Source of the DNA: CAVVYV01 sp963818205
GTDB lineage: Bacteria; Actinomycetota; Thermoleophilia; Solirubrobacterales; 70-9
Direction: 5' to 3'
Length of the DNA stretch: 64,000 bases
NCBI GenBank assembly: GCA_963818205.1
Contig: CAWFRG010000013.1
Location: 1-64,000 of the forward strand
Shown here: one piece after another, positions 37,414-45,381 of the stretch
How the letters are laid out: each line of letters opens with the position of its first letter
Position numbering within the stretch: the stretch's first letter is position 1
The notes under the pieces: model-generated
Told to the model about the DNA's origin: nothing
What the model saw: only the letters and a program-made list of their open reading frames with translations
Databases searched by the model: none
Made by a program: the position numbers and the translations under genes

Positions 37414-37755
37414 CTACTCCTCCTGCCTTGCCTGCTTGAGGTCCTGCACGTACTCGTCCAGCCGGTCGAAGCTCTCGTTCCAGAACCGCTCGAACCCGCC
37501 GGTCCACTCGTGAACCGGTCGCAGCCCGCGGGCGTCAAGGCCGTACAGGCGTTGCTTGCCTGCCTTGCGGTCCCGCACCAGTCCGACCTCCCGGAGCACC
37601 CGCAGGTGTTTGGACGCCCCCGGCTGGGTCATCCCCAGCTCCTGGGCCAACTCGGTCACCGGCCCCTCACCCGCCCGCAGCAGCACCAGGATCTCCCGGC
37701 GCTGCGGCTCGGCGATCGCGTTGAAGACGTCCGACGTCGTCGCTGCTCGTGCCAT
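37414..37755 (-). CDS. ArsR-family transcriptional regulator
   Basis: With the ATG at 37753-37755 the protein has 113 residues. The winged helix is clear: FNAIAEPQRREILVLL, then PVTELAQELGMTQPGASKHLRVL as recognition helix and a basic wing DRKAGKQRLYGL. The classic metal-binding ELCVCDL motif is absent, so it is probably of the non-metal type that travels with AHSA1 genes. An almost perfect 22-bp palindrome starts nine bases upstream of the start, which suggests autorepression. Confidence 0.88.
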   Translation of the reverse strand: MARAATTSDVFNAIAEPQRREILVLLRAGEGPVTELAQELGMTQPGASKHLRVLREVGLVRDRKAGKQRLYGLDARGLRPVHEWTGGFERFWNESFDRLDEYVQDLKQARQEE

Positions 37756-37763
37756 GGCGCAAT

Positions 37764-37785
37764 CATATTCCGATATCGGCATATG
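37764..37785. promoter_or_regulatory. ArsR operator candidate
   Basis: A 22-bp inverted repeat, CATAT-T-CCGAT followed by ATCGG-C-ATATG, has a single mismatched pair. It is AT-rich in a GC-rich region and ends nine bases before the ArsR start codon, so a bound dimer would block the promoter or ribosome site. Confidence 0.65.
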
Positions 37786-37930
37786 TCAAGCCGGGAGGAA
37801 TCAGGCGGGTCTTGTCAGATATCTATACCTACTGGCGGCGCTAACACCGCCTACCCCCCCGGCCCAAGAAACGTTGCCCAATCCGTTGCCCCCGGGCCTT
37901 CTGAATGTCGCAAGGGACTCTCGCGACCAA

Positions 37931-37958
37931 GAAAAAATCCCGCGTTAGCCGGGCTTTT
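37931..37958. terminator. Terminator downstream of tRNA-Lys
   Basis: A stem CCCG/CGGG is extended by AAAA/TTTT pairs, with a six-base T run on the minus strand. It lies eight bases past the tRNA 3' end. It can end transcription from both sides. Confidence 0.5.
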
Positions 37959-37965
37959 CTCCAAG

Positions 37966-38009
37966 TGGGCCGTGCAGGGATCGAACCTGCGACCTTGAGA
38001 TTAAGAGTC
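37966..38009. repeat. attR-like copy within tRNA-Lys
   Basis: This is the second copy of the 44-bp direct repeat, forming the 3' half of the intact tRNA. The copy at this end keeps the tRNA functional, as usual for integration at a tRNA 3' end. Confidence 0.85.
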
Positions 38010-38038
38010 TCCTGCTCTACCAGCTGAGCTAACGGCCC
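37966..38038 (-). tRNA. tRNA-Lys (CTT)
   Basis: The minus strand folds into a full cloverleaf. The acceptor GGGCCGT pairs with ACGGCCC, the D-arm is AGCTCAGCTGGTAGAGC, the anticodon loop CTCTTAA has anticodon CTT, and the T-arm has loop TTCGATC. The discriminator base is A and CCA is not encoded. Length is 73 bases. Its 3' half is the island attachment site. Confidence 0.95.
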
Positions 38039-38078
38039 TGTGACGCGCTGAGCGCGAGCTGAGAATTATAGGAAGGGG

Positions 38079-38930
38079 CTACTGACCACTGAGGCCGCCG
38101 CCGCCGAGACTCTCGAGCGGATTGGCACCCGTGGCCCCGCCGGTCGCCTCAGTGGTTTGCTGCTGCTCCTTCTGGAGCTGGGCGATCGCCTCGCTTAGTT
38201 GCTCACCCTGCTTCTTGGTCTGCTTCAGCTGCTGTTCGATCGCGGCCTTCTCGTTTGGAGCCGCCGTCTGGACTGCCTGGGCGGACGCCTGGTCGCCGCC
38301 GGCGATGTCGCCGGCGCGATAGAGGAAGAAGGCGAGATTCGCGTACGCCTGCCCAGCCGGCTGGGCCTGGGCGAGGATCCGCTGTGCCTCGGCCGCGTCG
38401 GTCCAGCTGGTCACCGCGTCGTTGGCGCGATCGAGCGCCTCGGTGCCAGATGTGGACGCGACCGCCTGTGAGAAGGAAGCGTCGGCCAGCACCGAGAAGG
38501 TCTGGACCGCGATCGATGAGACCCCGGTCGCCGGCTGTGCCCCGCTCTTCTGGGTCTGCTTCAGGTAACGGTCCCAGGCGTCGGCGCTCTCGGCGAGCTG
38601 CTGCTCACCCTCCTCGGTCAGGGACTGGGCGCCGGTGTCCTGGTCGACCTCGATCTGATTGCTGCCGGCCTGGTAATGGAGCTGCACCAGCTCGGCGAGC
38701 GTGGCCGTGTCCCGGGGGTTCTGCTCGAGCCTCGCCTCCGCATCGCTGATCTGGTCCTCGAAGGGGTTGCCGCCGCCCCCACCGCCCCCACCGCCGGCGT
38801 CGCTAAGCAGACCGCCGCCGGAGCCGCCGATGCCGAAGAAGATCAGCCCGCCGCCCAAGAGGACGGCGAGGCCGGCGTAGACCACCCTGATCAGGTTGCG
38901 GCGGCCGGGACTGCGGAGGTCGAAAAGCAT
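38079..38930 (-). CDS. Membrane-anchored TPR-like protein
   Basis: The protein has 283 residues. A short basic N-terminus, one membrane helix (about 15-35) and a Gly-rich linker (about 36-55) lead to a soluble helical region whose spacing resembles tetratricopeptide repeats (LEQNPRDTATLAELVQLHYQAG and later NLAFFLYRAGDIAGGD cut into pairs). The tail is Gln-rich. It lies upstream of nothing obvious and downstream of tatC on the same strand. It may scaffold envelope proteins. No specific family is recognised. Confidence 0.65.
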   Translation of the reverse strand: MLFDLRSPGRRNLIRVVYAGLAVLLGGGLIFFGIGGSGGGLLSDAGGGGGGGGGNPFEDQISDAEARLEQNPRDTATLAELVQLHYQAGSNQIEVDQDTGAQSLTEEGEQQLAESADAWDRYLKQTQKSGAQPATGVSSIAVQTFSVLADASFSQAVASTSGTEALDRANDAVTSWTDAAEAQRILAQAQPAGQAYANLAFFLYRAGDIAGGDQASAQAVQTAAPNEKAAIEQQLKQTKKQGEQLSEAIAQLQKEQQQTTEATGGATGANPLESLGGGGLSGQ

Positions 38931-38968
38931 CGGAGGCGGAAGCCTAGATCAAGGAGCGCAAGGTGGCC

Positions 38969-39754
38969 TTAAGCGGGCCCGCTCGGCGGGGGCTCGGTGA
39001 CGTTCAGCTCGGCCTCGGCTGAGCGCTCCACCGGCCGGCCAAAGATCCGCGCCATGATCACGCTCCCCTCAAACAGCACGATCAGGGGCACCATTGAGAT
39101 CAGCATCGTCACCGGGTCGGTACCGGGCAGGAGCATCGCCACCACCGCGATCACGAGGATCGCGTAGCGGCGGTTCTTTGCAAGCTGGTCGGGAGTGACG
39201 ATCCCGAGGCGGGTGACGGCGAGCACCCCGACCGGGACCTGGAAGAGGACCCCGACCGCGCCCAGGGTGATCGCGAAGAAGCTGTAGTAGTCGCGGGCGC
39301 GAACCTCGATATTGAACTCGTCGGTATTGAAGTTGAGGAGGAAGTTGACGGCCGCCGGGAAGATGACGAAGTAGGCGAAGACGACGCCGGCAATGAATAG
39401 GACCGGCACCATCAACAGGAACGGACGGATCACCCGCTTCTCGCGCTGGGTGAGCGCCGGGAGGATGAACGCGTAGCTCTGGTAGAGGATCAGCGGAAGG
39501 GTCAGCACCAGGGCGGCGTAGGCCGAGATCGTGATCGTGGTCATGAACGGCTCGGATACGCCGAAGGTGATCGGCTCGCGGCCATCGGGTAGCGAGCGGT
39601 TGGCGATGTCGAGCAGCAGGTGGTTCTGCCAGAAGCAGAGACCGAAGACGACCGTCAGCGCGGCCAGGCAGATGACGATTCGGGTGCGGAGCTCGTCGAG
39701 ATGCTCAACGAGCGTCAGCCGATCCTCAAAATCGACCGGCCCCAGCCGGGCCAT
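38969..39754 (-). CDS. tatC: Sec-independent translocase TatC
   Basis: This 261-residue protein has six membrane helices. The N-terminal LVEHLDELRTRI matches the TatC motif whose Glu recognises twin-arginine signals, and the first periplasmic loop and FVFAYFVIFP-like helix follow. With TatA it forms the channel for folded, often cofactor-bearing proteins. The Rieske protein in this window is one possible client. The start is nine bases after the tatA stop. Confidence 0.92.
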   Translation of the reverse strand: MARLGPVDFEDRLTLVEHLDELRTRIVICLAALTVVFGLCFWQNHLLLDIANRSLPDGREPITFGVSEPFMTTITISAYAALVLTLPLILYQSYAFILPALTQREKRVIRPFLLMVPVLFIAGVVFAYFVIFPAAVNFLLNFNTDEFNIEVRARDYYSFFAITLGAVGVLFQVPVGVLAVTRLGIVTPDQLAKNRRYAILVIAVVAMLLPGTDPVTMLISMVPLIVLFEGSVIMARIFGRPVERSAEAELNVTEPPPSGPA

Positions 39755-39763
39755 GGCTGGCTC

Positions 39764-40030
39764 CTAGGCCTTGTTCTCGGTGACGACCTCGCCCTCGACG
39801 GATTCCGCGGGCTCGTTTGCTTCGGGCTTCTTCGCCTCGACCTGGCTGGTCTCGAGCTCGCGGCGCTTCTCCTCGGGATCGTCCTTGTCCTTGTCTCCCG
39901 AGAGCGAGCCCTTGAATTCGCGGATTCCGCGCCCCATCGACTGGCCGAGCTCGGGCAGGCGCTTCGGCCCGAAGATGATCAGCACGATGATGAGAACGAC
40001 GGCTATTTCAAGCGGTCCGATATTCGGCAT
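39764..40030 (-). CDS. tatA: Twin-arginine translocase subunit TatA
   Basis: This 88-residue protein has one N-terminal membrane helix (IGPLEIAVVLIIVLIIFGP), the FGPKRLPELGQSMGRGIREFK amphipathic helix with its hinge, and a charged, Glu/Lys-rich tail. It oligomerises to form the transport pore with TatC, whose gene follows. The ATG is at 40028-40030. Confidence 0.93.
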   Translation of the reverse strand: MPNIGPLEIAVVLIIVLIIFGPKRLPELGQSMGRGIREFKGSLSGDKDKDDPEEKRRELETSQVEAKKPEANEPAESVEGEVVTENKA

Positions 40031-40118
40031 CCCGGCAGATGTTAGCGGTGCGCGGGAGATCCGAGGGTAGGGCAAGCCCGATTGATGCGGGAGATCGAGC
40101 GCGCGACAACGCAAACGA

Positions 40119-40688
40119 TCAATGGCGGTCGAAGTTGAGGTAGAAGCGGCTGGCGGTGGGCTCCGCCTGCCCCTGATACTTGCTGCCCGCCTCGCGCGCT
40201 CCGTAGGGGTTCTCGACCGGACCGTCCATGCGCATGAAGGAGATCTGGCCGATCGGCATTCCCTCATAGATCGTGATCGGCAGGGTGGCGAGGTTTGAGA
40301 GCTCCAGGGTGAGATTGCCGGCGAAGCCGGGATCGACGAAGCCGGCGGTGGAGTGGATCACCAGCCCCAGGCGCCCGAGCGAGCTCTTCCCCTCGAGCCG
40401 GGCGACGAGGTCGTCGGGGAGCTCGACCCGCTCGAGGGTCTGGCCGAGCACGAACTCACCGGGATGGAGGACGAAGGGCTCGCCGTCCTTGACCGTTACC
40501 AGCTCGGTCAGCTCCTCCATCGGGTTGCGCACGTCGATGTAGGGGTAGCGCGAGTTGTTGAACACGCGGAAGCTACGGTCCACCCGCATGTCGACGCTCG
40601 AGGGCTGGACCAGCGTCTCGTCGTAGGGGTCGAAGATCAGCCTCCCTGAGGCGATCTCCTCTTTGATTGTTCGGTCGCTCAGAACCAC
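40119..40688 (-). CDS. dcd: dCTP deaminase, probably bifunctional (dUMP-forming)
   Basis: The protein has 189 residues. PSSVDMRVDRSFRVFNN, LHPGEFVLGQTLE, GKSSLGRLGLVIHSTAGFVDPGF with the catalytic Glu following in LTLELSN, and the C-terminal GSKYQGQAEPT are the family landmarks. The sequence style is that of the actinobacterial/archaeal Dcd-Dut enzymes that turn dCTP straight into dUMP. It supplies dUMP for thymidylate synthesis and keeps dUTP low. The frame is intact. Confidence 0.92.
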   Translation of the reverse strand: MVLSDRTIKEEIASGRLIFDPYDETLVQPSSVDMRVDRSFRVFNNSRYPYIDVRNPMEELTELVTVKDGEPFVLHPGEFVLGQTLERVELPDDLVARLEGKSSLGRLGLVIHSTAGFVDPGFAGNLTLELSNLATLPITIYEGMPIGQISFMRMDGPVENPYGAREAGSKYQGQAEPTASRFYLNFDRH

Positions 40689-40787
40689 CGAAACCAGTCT
40701 AGGTCGTGCCCCCGATCAAACCCAAGTTTTCGTCTAAGGAATTCCCGGTCATTCCGATAGGTGACCCACGATGCCCCTCTGTAGGCA

Positions 40788-40814
40788 ACCGGCGGCGCCA
40801 GAGGCGCCGCCGGT
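40788..40814. terminator. Strong hairpin after the prenyl synthase gene
   Basis: A 12-bp perfect stem (ACCGGCGGCGCC) closes on the three-base loop AGA. It lies 15 bases past the minus-strand prenyl synthase stop. A T-run follows on the plus strand only, so for the minus-strand operon it would be a T-less terminator. Confidence 0.55.
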
Positions 40815-40828
40815 CCCTTTTCCGCTCG

Positions 40829-41811
40829 CTACGAGTAGCGCTCGACGACGCCGTCGGCGATCAGCGAGAGGAGCTGGCGCTCCTCGGCCGAGAAGGCGTC
40901 GGCGTCGAGGAGGCGCTTGGCGCGCTCGATCCCCGCGCGGGCCCGCCCCCGCACCTCGTCGAGCGCCCCGCTGGCGGCGATCCTGTCGCAGAGAGCCTCG
41001 GCGTCCGGCGGCTCGATCCCCCGTAGCTCGACCGACCTCGATCTCGGGGTCGCGGCCGCCGAGCGAGGATCAGCGGCAGGGTGACGGTGCCGTCGAGGAG
41101 GTCGGTGCCACGCGCCTTCCCGGTCCGCTCGGGCGGCCCGCTGACGTCGAGGACGTCGTCGAGCAGTTGAAAGGCGAGGCCGATCTCGCGCCCGAAGCCG
41201 GCCAGCTCCTCCGTTCCGGGGGCGCCCGAGGCAAGCCGACCCGCCCGGCAGGCCGCCTCGAAGAGGCGTGCGGTCTTCAACGAGCAGCGCCACATGTAGC
41301 GCTCCTCGTCGATCGTGGTGTCGTAGGCGTCGGCGCGCTGGGTGAGCTCCCCGAGCGCCAGCGCGACCGAGGCCGAGCTGAGCTCGGCGACCTCTCCCCC
41401 GCCGTCCTTTTCCGCGAGCTCGGCGAAGGCGCGCGAGAGGAGCAGGTCGCCGACCCCGAGCGCTCGGTCGCGCCCGGCGCGAGCGACGACCGTCGGCCGG
41501 CCGCGCCGGACCGGGGCGCCGTCGAGGACGTCGTCGTGGACCAGGGTCGCCATGTGGATCAGCTCGATCGCGACCGCCGCGCGCACCGCCTTCGCCGCCG
41601 CCGTGTTGCCGGCCGCGATCAGAACGAGAAGCGGGCGCAGGCGCTTGCCCCCGGCGGAGAGCGTTGCCTCCGCCTCGCCCCCGAGCACCATGCCGTGACC
41701 GACGGCGACCTCCGCCAGACGGTCCTCGACCTCGGCCATCCGCTCGGGCAGCCAGGCGCTGGCGGCGTCCATGACCGCGGTCACCGGGGGCGGGACGGCC
41801 GAGCGGGTCAC
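40829..41811 (-). CDS. Polyprenyl diphosphate synthase (menaquinone side chain), two indels
   Basis: A trans-prenyltransferase of about 325 residues begins at the GTG 41809-41811, which overlaps the menG stop (GTGA). The first Asp-rich motif is HDDVLDGAPVRRG and the second is FQLLDDVLDVSG. KRLRPLLVL and the GKARGTDLLDG loop fit long-chain synthases. Extra bases near 41055 and 41033 break the C-terminus; corrected, it reads DPEIEVVELRGIE and ends ADGVVERYS. Beside menG it most likely makes the isoprenoid tail of menaquinone. Confidence 0.85.
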
Positions 41812-42545
41812 GGGCTCCGGATGCCGCTGTGGATCGCGATGATCCCGCCGGCCAGCAGCAACCAGCGGATCTCGGCAAAGCCGGCCCGGTCGATCATCGC
41901 CGCCAGCGCCTCGGGCTCGGGGAAGCTGCGAACTGACTCGGGCAGGTAGCTGTAGGCGTCCTGGTCGCCGGCGACTGCGCCGAGGACCGGGACCAAGCGG
42001 TCGAACCAGAGCGAGTAGAAGGTCGAGAGCGGCTCGCGCTGGGGACGGGTGATTTCGAGGATCGCCAGGCGGCCACCCGGGCGCAGCACCCGGGCCATCT
42101 CTCCCAGCCCCTTCTCGAGGTCGGCGAGGTTGCGGGCGCCGAAGCCGACCGTGACGGCGTCGAAGCCCGCGTCGCCGTAGGGGAGATCGAGGGCATCGGC
42201 CCAGCCAAACTCCACCGCCAGGCCCTCCTCGCCGCTCTTCTGCCGGGCCAGCTGCAGCATCGGCTCGGAGAAGTCGCAGCCGACCACCCGTCCGTCCGGG
42301 CCGATCCGGCGGCGCAGCGCCAGGGTGAGGTCGCCGGTGCCGCAGCAGACGTCGAGCGCGTCCGATCCGGGGCCGACCTCGGCGCGGTCGACCGCCCGCT
42401 CGCGCCACCCCTGATGAAGGCCGACCGTCATCGCTGAGTTCATCAGGTCGTAGACGCCGGCGATCCGGTCGAACATCCCGCGCACCTGGGTCGCGAACTC
42501 CTCGGAGTCGCGCTCGGGCCGCTCGGTCTCCGCTGCGCTGCTCAT
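41808..42545 (-). CDS. menG: Demethylmenaquinone methyltransferase
   Basis: This 245-residue class I SAM methyltransferase belongs to the UbiE/MenG family. MFDRIAGVYDLMNSAMTVGLHQGWR is the family N-terminus (split here as MFDRIAGVYDLMN and GLHQGWRERA). The SAM site is ALDVCCGTGDLTLAL with GCDFSEPML, and ARNLADLEKGLGEMARVLRPGG follows. It methylates demethylmenaquinone in the last step of menaquinone synthesis. It overlaps the prenyl synthase and lies 27 bases from the quinol-oxidising cytochrome complex, a sensible grouping. Confidence 0.9.
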   Translation of the reverse strand: MSSAAETERPERDSEEFATQVRGMFDRIAGVYDLMNSAMTVGLHQGWRERAVDRAEVGPGSDALDVCCGTGDLTLALRRRIGPDGRVVGCDFSEPMLQLARQKSGEEGLAVEFGWADALDLPYGDAGFDAVTVGFGARNLADLEKGLGEMARVLRPGGRLAILEITRPQREPLSTFYSLWFDRLVPVLGAVAGDQDAYSYLPESVRSFPEPEALAAMIDRAGFAEIRWLLLAGGIIAIHSGIRSP

Positions 42546-42572
42546 CGGCCCGAGATTAGGGATATCGAGGCG

Positions 42573-43274
42573 CTAGTTGAGGGAGGCGAGGAAGGCGGTG
42601 AGCTCCTCGAACTTCTTCGGCGGCAGGTTCTGGTAGGAGGGCATCACGCCCGGCCCCACCTCGAGCGACCGGGCAATCGCCTCGCGCGGGAGCCGGTTGC
42701 CGATCTCGGTCAGCTCTGGCCCGGGGCCGTCGTTGCCGTTCTCACCGATCTTGTGGCAGGCGAGGCAGCCCGACTGGGCCGCCACATGCTTTCCGGGCTC
42801 GACATCGGCGGCAACCTTGAGGTCGATCTCGGTCGGCGTCCCCGCCGAGGCGCCGAGGAAGGTCAGGTAGGCCATCGCGATGATCGTCAGGATCCCCGCC
42901 GTGGTCGCGATCGGCCGCCGCTCGGGCCGCCGCTCGGGGTTCCGGTCGTAGAACGGAAGGAGGAGGAGGAGGACCATCGCGAGAGTGGGAATGCCGACGG
43001 TGGCGATCGGCACCAGCCACGGCGGCTTCAGCACCCGCAGGACCTCGAAGAGGAAGAAGAAGTACCACTCCGGGCGGGGCACGTAGGTGGTCGTGGTCGG
43101 GTCGACCTTCGGACCTTGCTCGGCGCCGAGGACGATCGACAGCGCGGCGATCACCAGGACCACGATCAGCGCCATCACCGAGTCCTTGAGCACCGCATAG
43201 GGGAAGAACGGCTTCCCCTTCTTCTTCAGCGACTCGTAGCCCTGGAGGTACCGCTCCTTTTCCGCTCTGTTCAT
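42573..43274 (-). CDS. qcrC: Cytochrome b subunit IV-like domain fused to cytochrome c (QcrC type)
   Basis: The protein has 233 residues. The first 135 form three membrane helices of the C-terminal half of cytochrome b, with the quinol-site motif PEWYFFFLFEVLRV. A C-terminal cytochrome c domain carries one haem site, CLACHK, and a Met ligand in GVMPSYQNL. This is the layout of the Bacillus QcrC subunit. It passes electrons from menaquinol towards cytochrome oxidase. It overlaps the cytochrome b gene by ATGA. Confidence 0.85.
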   Translation of the reverse strand: MNRAEKERYLQGYESLKKKGKPFFPYAVLKDSVMALIVVLVIAALSIVLGAEQGPKVDPTTTTYVPRPEWYFFFLFEVLRVLKPPWLVPIATVGIPTLAMVLLLLLPFYDRNPERRPERRPIATTAGILTIIAMAYLTFLGASAGTPTEIDLKVAADVEPGKHVAAQSGCLACHKIGENGNDGPGPELTEIGNRLPREAIARSLEVGPGVMPSYQNLPPKKFEELTAFLASLN

Positions 43275-44077
43275 CCGACCTCGGTCCTGCGCAGGGACTT
43301 GGGCTTCTCACCCTTGAGCCAGGGCGGGGCGGTGGTGCCGAGCTTCACCACCAGGTAGAGATGGGCGCCGATCAGGGCGATGATCAGCCCCGGCACCAGC
43401 AGCATGTGGATCGCGTAGAAGCGCTGGATCGTCGTCCCCCCGACCTCGGGCCCGGCGCGTAAGAAGTCGGCCAGGTAGGGGCCGACCACCGGGCCGGTGG
43501 CGGTGATGTTGTTGGCGACCACGGTCGCCCAGTAGGAGCGCTGGTCGAAGGGCAGCAGGTAGCCGGTCAGCCCCATGATCAAGACGAGGATCAGCAGGGT
43601 CACGCCGATCACCCAGTTGAGCTCGCGGGGGTACTTGTAGGCGCCGAAGAAGAAGACCCGCCCCATGTGGAGGAAGATCACGACGATCATCACCGTGGCG
43701 CCCCACTTGTGCATCCCGCGGACGAACTCGCCCAGGAAGACGTCGTTGGTGAGGTGGGTGATCGACTCGTAGCCCTCGGTCGGGGAGGGCGTGTAGTACA
43801 TCGCCAGGAAGACCCCGGTCACCGCCTGGAGGGTGAAGGCGAAGAGGGTGGCGGAGCCCAGCGTGTAGAACCAGTTGGTGCCCTTCGGCACCTTGCGGAA
43901 GAGCACAAAGGTGAGAAAGCCGCCGGCGCCGGTCCGCTCCTCGACCCAGCCGACGACGTCCTCGCCCGCCTCCTTGGTGGCGTCGGCCGGGCCGCCCCCG
44001 TTGCCGCCGGGGCCGTTTCCGCGCTCGCCAGGCTTTTGGGGACGGCGGAACTGTCTGGGCAGGGGAAGCTTCGGCAT
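43271..44077 (-). CDS. qcrB: Cytochrome b6-like subunit of menaquinol:cytochrome c reductase
   Basis: The protein has 268 residues: a Gly/Pro-rich N-terminal extension (1-30), then four helices. HKWGATVMIVVIFLHMGRVF holds one haem-ligand His pair and the FYAIHMLLVPG segment the other. GLTGYLLPFDQRSYWATVV is the quinol-site signature. The short, four-helix form is like cytochrome b6 and Bacillus QcrB, not the long actinobacterial QcrB. It sits between the Rieske and QcrC genes. Confidence 0.88.
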   Translation of the reverse strand: MPKLPLPRQFRRPQKPGERGNGPGGNGGGPADATKEAGEDVVGWVEERTGAGGFLTFVLFRKVPKGTNWFYTLGSATLFAFTLQAVTGVFLAMYYTPSPTEGYESITHLTNDVFLGEFVRGMHKWGATVMIVVIFLHMGRVFFFGAYKYPRELNWVIGVTLLILVLIMGLTGYLLPFDQRSYWATVVANNITATGPVVGPYLADFLRAGPEVGGTTIQRFYAIHMLLVPGLIIALIGAHLYLVVKLGTTAPPWLKGEKPKSLRRTEVG

Positions 44078-44079
44078 CT

Positions 44080-44766
44080 CTACGGTGGCGGCGGCACCGA
44101 GGGCCGCGGCGGGTAGAGGACGTTCCAGATTCCCCCGGTGAACTCACCCGGATCGCGGGCACGGACCGGGTCGAGCTGAGACGTGACGCTGAAGCGGGGT
44201 CCGAGCTCGACCTGGCCGTTGGTGACCCGGGTCTGGAAGCGATCGAGCGGGCGCACCGGGGGGCCGCCGATGCGTTCGCCGAGGAAGCCGTAGACGCCGC
44301 CGTGACAGGGGCAGATGAAGTTGCCGGCGGCTGGGACGAATTGCACCGGGCAGCCGAGGTGCGCGCAGCGGGTGGAGATCGCGATGTACTCGTCGGGGCT
44401 CTCGGGCGGATACTTGGACTGGCCCTGGGTGATCTCGGGATTCCCCCTGCGCACGTAGGCGGTCGTCTTCCCGGCCTCGCCGATCCCCGGGACCACGGTG
44501 ATCACCACCGGGCGATAGCTGTCCGGGCTGAAGGTGTCCGCCGCGCCGACCGCCTCCCAGCGCTCCTCCTCCTCCTCGAACAGCGGCGCGACAGCGAACC
44601 CGACCGCCGGCAGCACGATCACCGCCCCGGCGAGCCCGCCGGCTGCGACGACGCCTGTGGCGAACACGCCCCGGCGAGTCATCGTCTCGCCCTCGAAGTA
44701 GCCCGGGGGCTGCGGCTTCTCCAGCCGCCTCGGTGCCCGCTGCTTGTCGTTCTCCTGGTCAGCCAC
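44080..44766 (-). CDS. qcrA: Rieske iron-sulfur subunit
   Basis: The protein has 228 residues. One N-terminal helix (about 32-55) follows a TRRGVFATG stretch that may act as a Tat-like signal anchor, though it has a single Arg pair without the full motif. The 2Fe-2S site is CAHLGC and CPCHGG, with Cys and His ligands in both boxes. It takes an electron from menaquinol and moves to the cytochrome c domain. The start overlaps the preceding helical-protein gene by eight bases. Confidence 0.9.
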   Translation of the reverse strand: MADQENDKQRAPRRLEKPQPPGYFEGETMTRRGVFATGVVAAGGLAGAVIVLPAVGFAVAPLFEEEEERWEAVGAADTFSPDSYRPVVITVVPGIGEAGKTTAYVRRGNPEITQGQSKYPPESPDEYIAISTRCAHLGCPVQFVPAAGNFICPCHGGVYGFLGERIGGPPVRPLDRFQTRVTNGQVELGPRFSVTSQLDPVRARDPGEFTGGIWNVLYPPRPSVPPPP

Positions 44767-45371
44767 GGTCCGAGAGGTGCTCGGCGGCGAAGCCTATCGC
44801 CTCGGATGCGCGCGCCAGATCGTCTTGAATCCCCGCCCCGAGAGCCATCTCGGAGGCGGCGGAGGCGAGCAATTCCGTCGCTCCGTCGCCGCCATTCCGG
44901 AGCGCCTCCTTGGCCCTCTCGTGCGCCTCGCTACCGCCGGTGCCGACCGCGGTCGCGGAGGCGAGCCAGAGAGCCTTGGCCGTGGGCGGCTGCTCGCCGC
45001 CACCGCCTTCAGCGTGGAGCTGGGCGGAGAGGCTGATCAGGTCCGCCAGCTCGCGCACCGCCTCCATGTCGCCGTGGGCCGCCAGCGCGCTCGAGCCCGA
45101 GGGCATAGAGAAAGTCACCGGCCAGCAGCCGCAGGTCGGGATCGGCGGCATCGATCAGCCGCGAGCTCCCGTAGTGGAGCAGATAGCCCTCGCGGATCGC
45201 CTCAACCAGCAGCAGGTAGTCGTCCCGGGCGCCGGCGGCGCGGGGGCCGGCGGCGGCGAGGGCCCCGAGCACGGGCCGCTCCTGCGGATCGCGGACCAGC
45301 GAGGAGATCAGCGTCTCCTCCGCGCGGAGGAGCGCCGCTAGGGAGCTGAGGGAGGCTTGTGAAGCGAGCAT
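44759..45371 (-). CDS. Helical protein of unknown function upstream of qcrA
   Basis: The protein is about 203 residues and almost wholly helical and Ala/Leu/Glu-rich. The motif LLAGDFLYALGLE followed by LAAHGDMEAVRELADLI resembles part of an all-alpha isoprenoid-synthase-like fold but lacks Asp-rich motifs. One extra G near 45104 breaks the frame. It overlaps qcrA, so it probably supports assembly of the cytochrome complex; that is inference from position. Confidence 0.5.
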
Positions 45372-45381
45372 CCGGGCGAGG

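Larger units (their letters stand above)
31595..38009. mobile_element. Genomic island integrated in tRNA-Lys
   Basis: About 6.4 kb lies between a tRNA-Lys 3' remnant and the intact tRNA-Lys gene. It contains about 0.6 kb without a clear gene, a zinc-finger remnant, an MFS protein with two cyclic-nucleotide-binding domains, a tRNA-like fragment, a cupin gene, a 5'-truncated MmgE/PrpD gene and an ArsR-AHSA1-RibD cassette. None of these genes shows frame breaks, unlike many core genes. No integrase or excisionase is visible, so it looks like a decayed or internally deleted element, perhaps built from more than one insertion. Confidence 0.7.
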
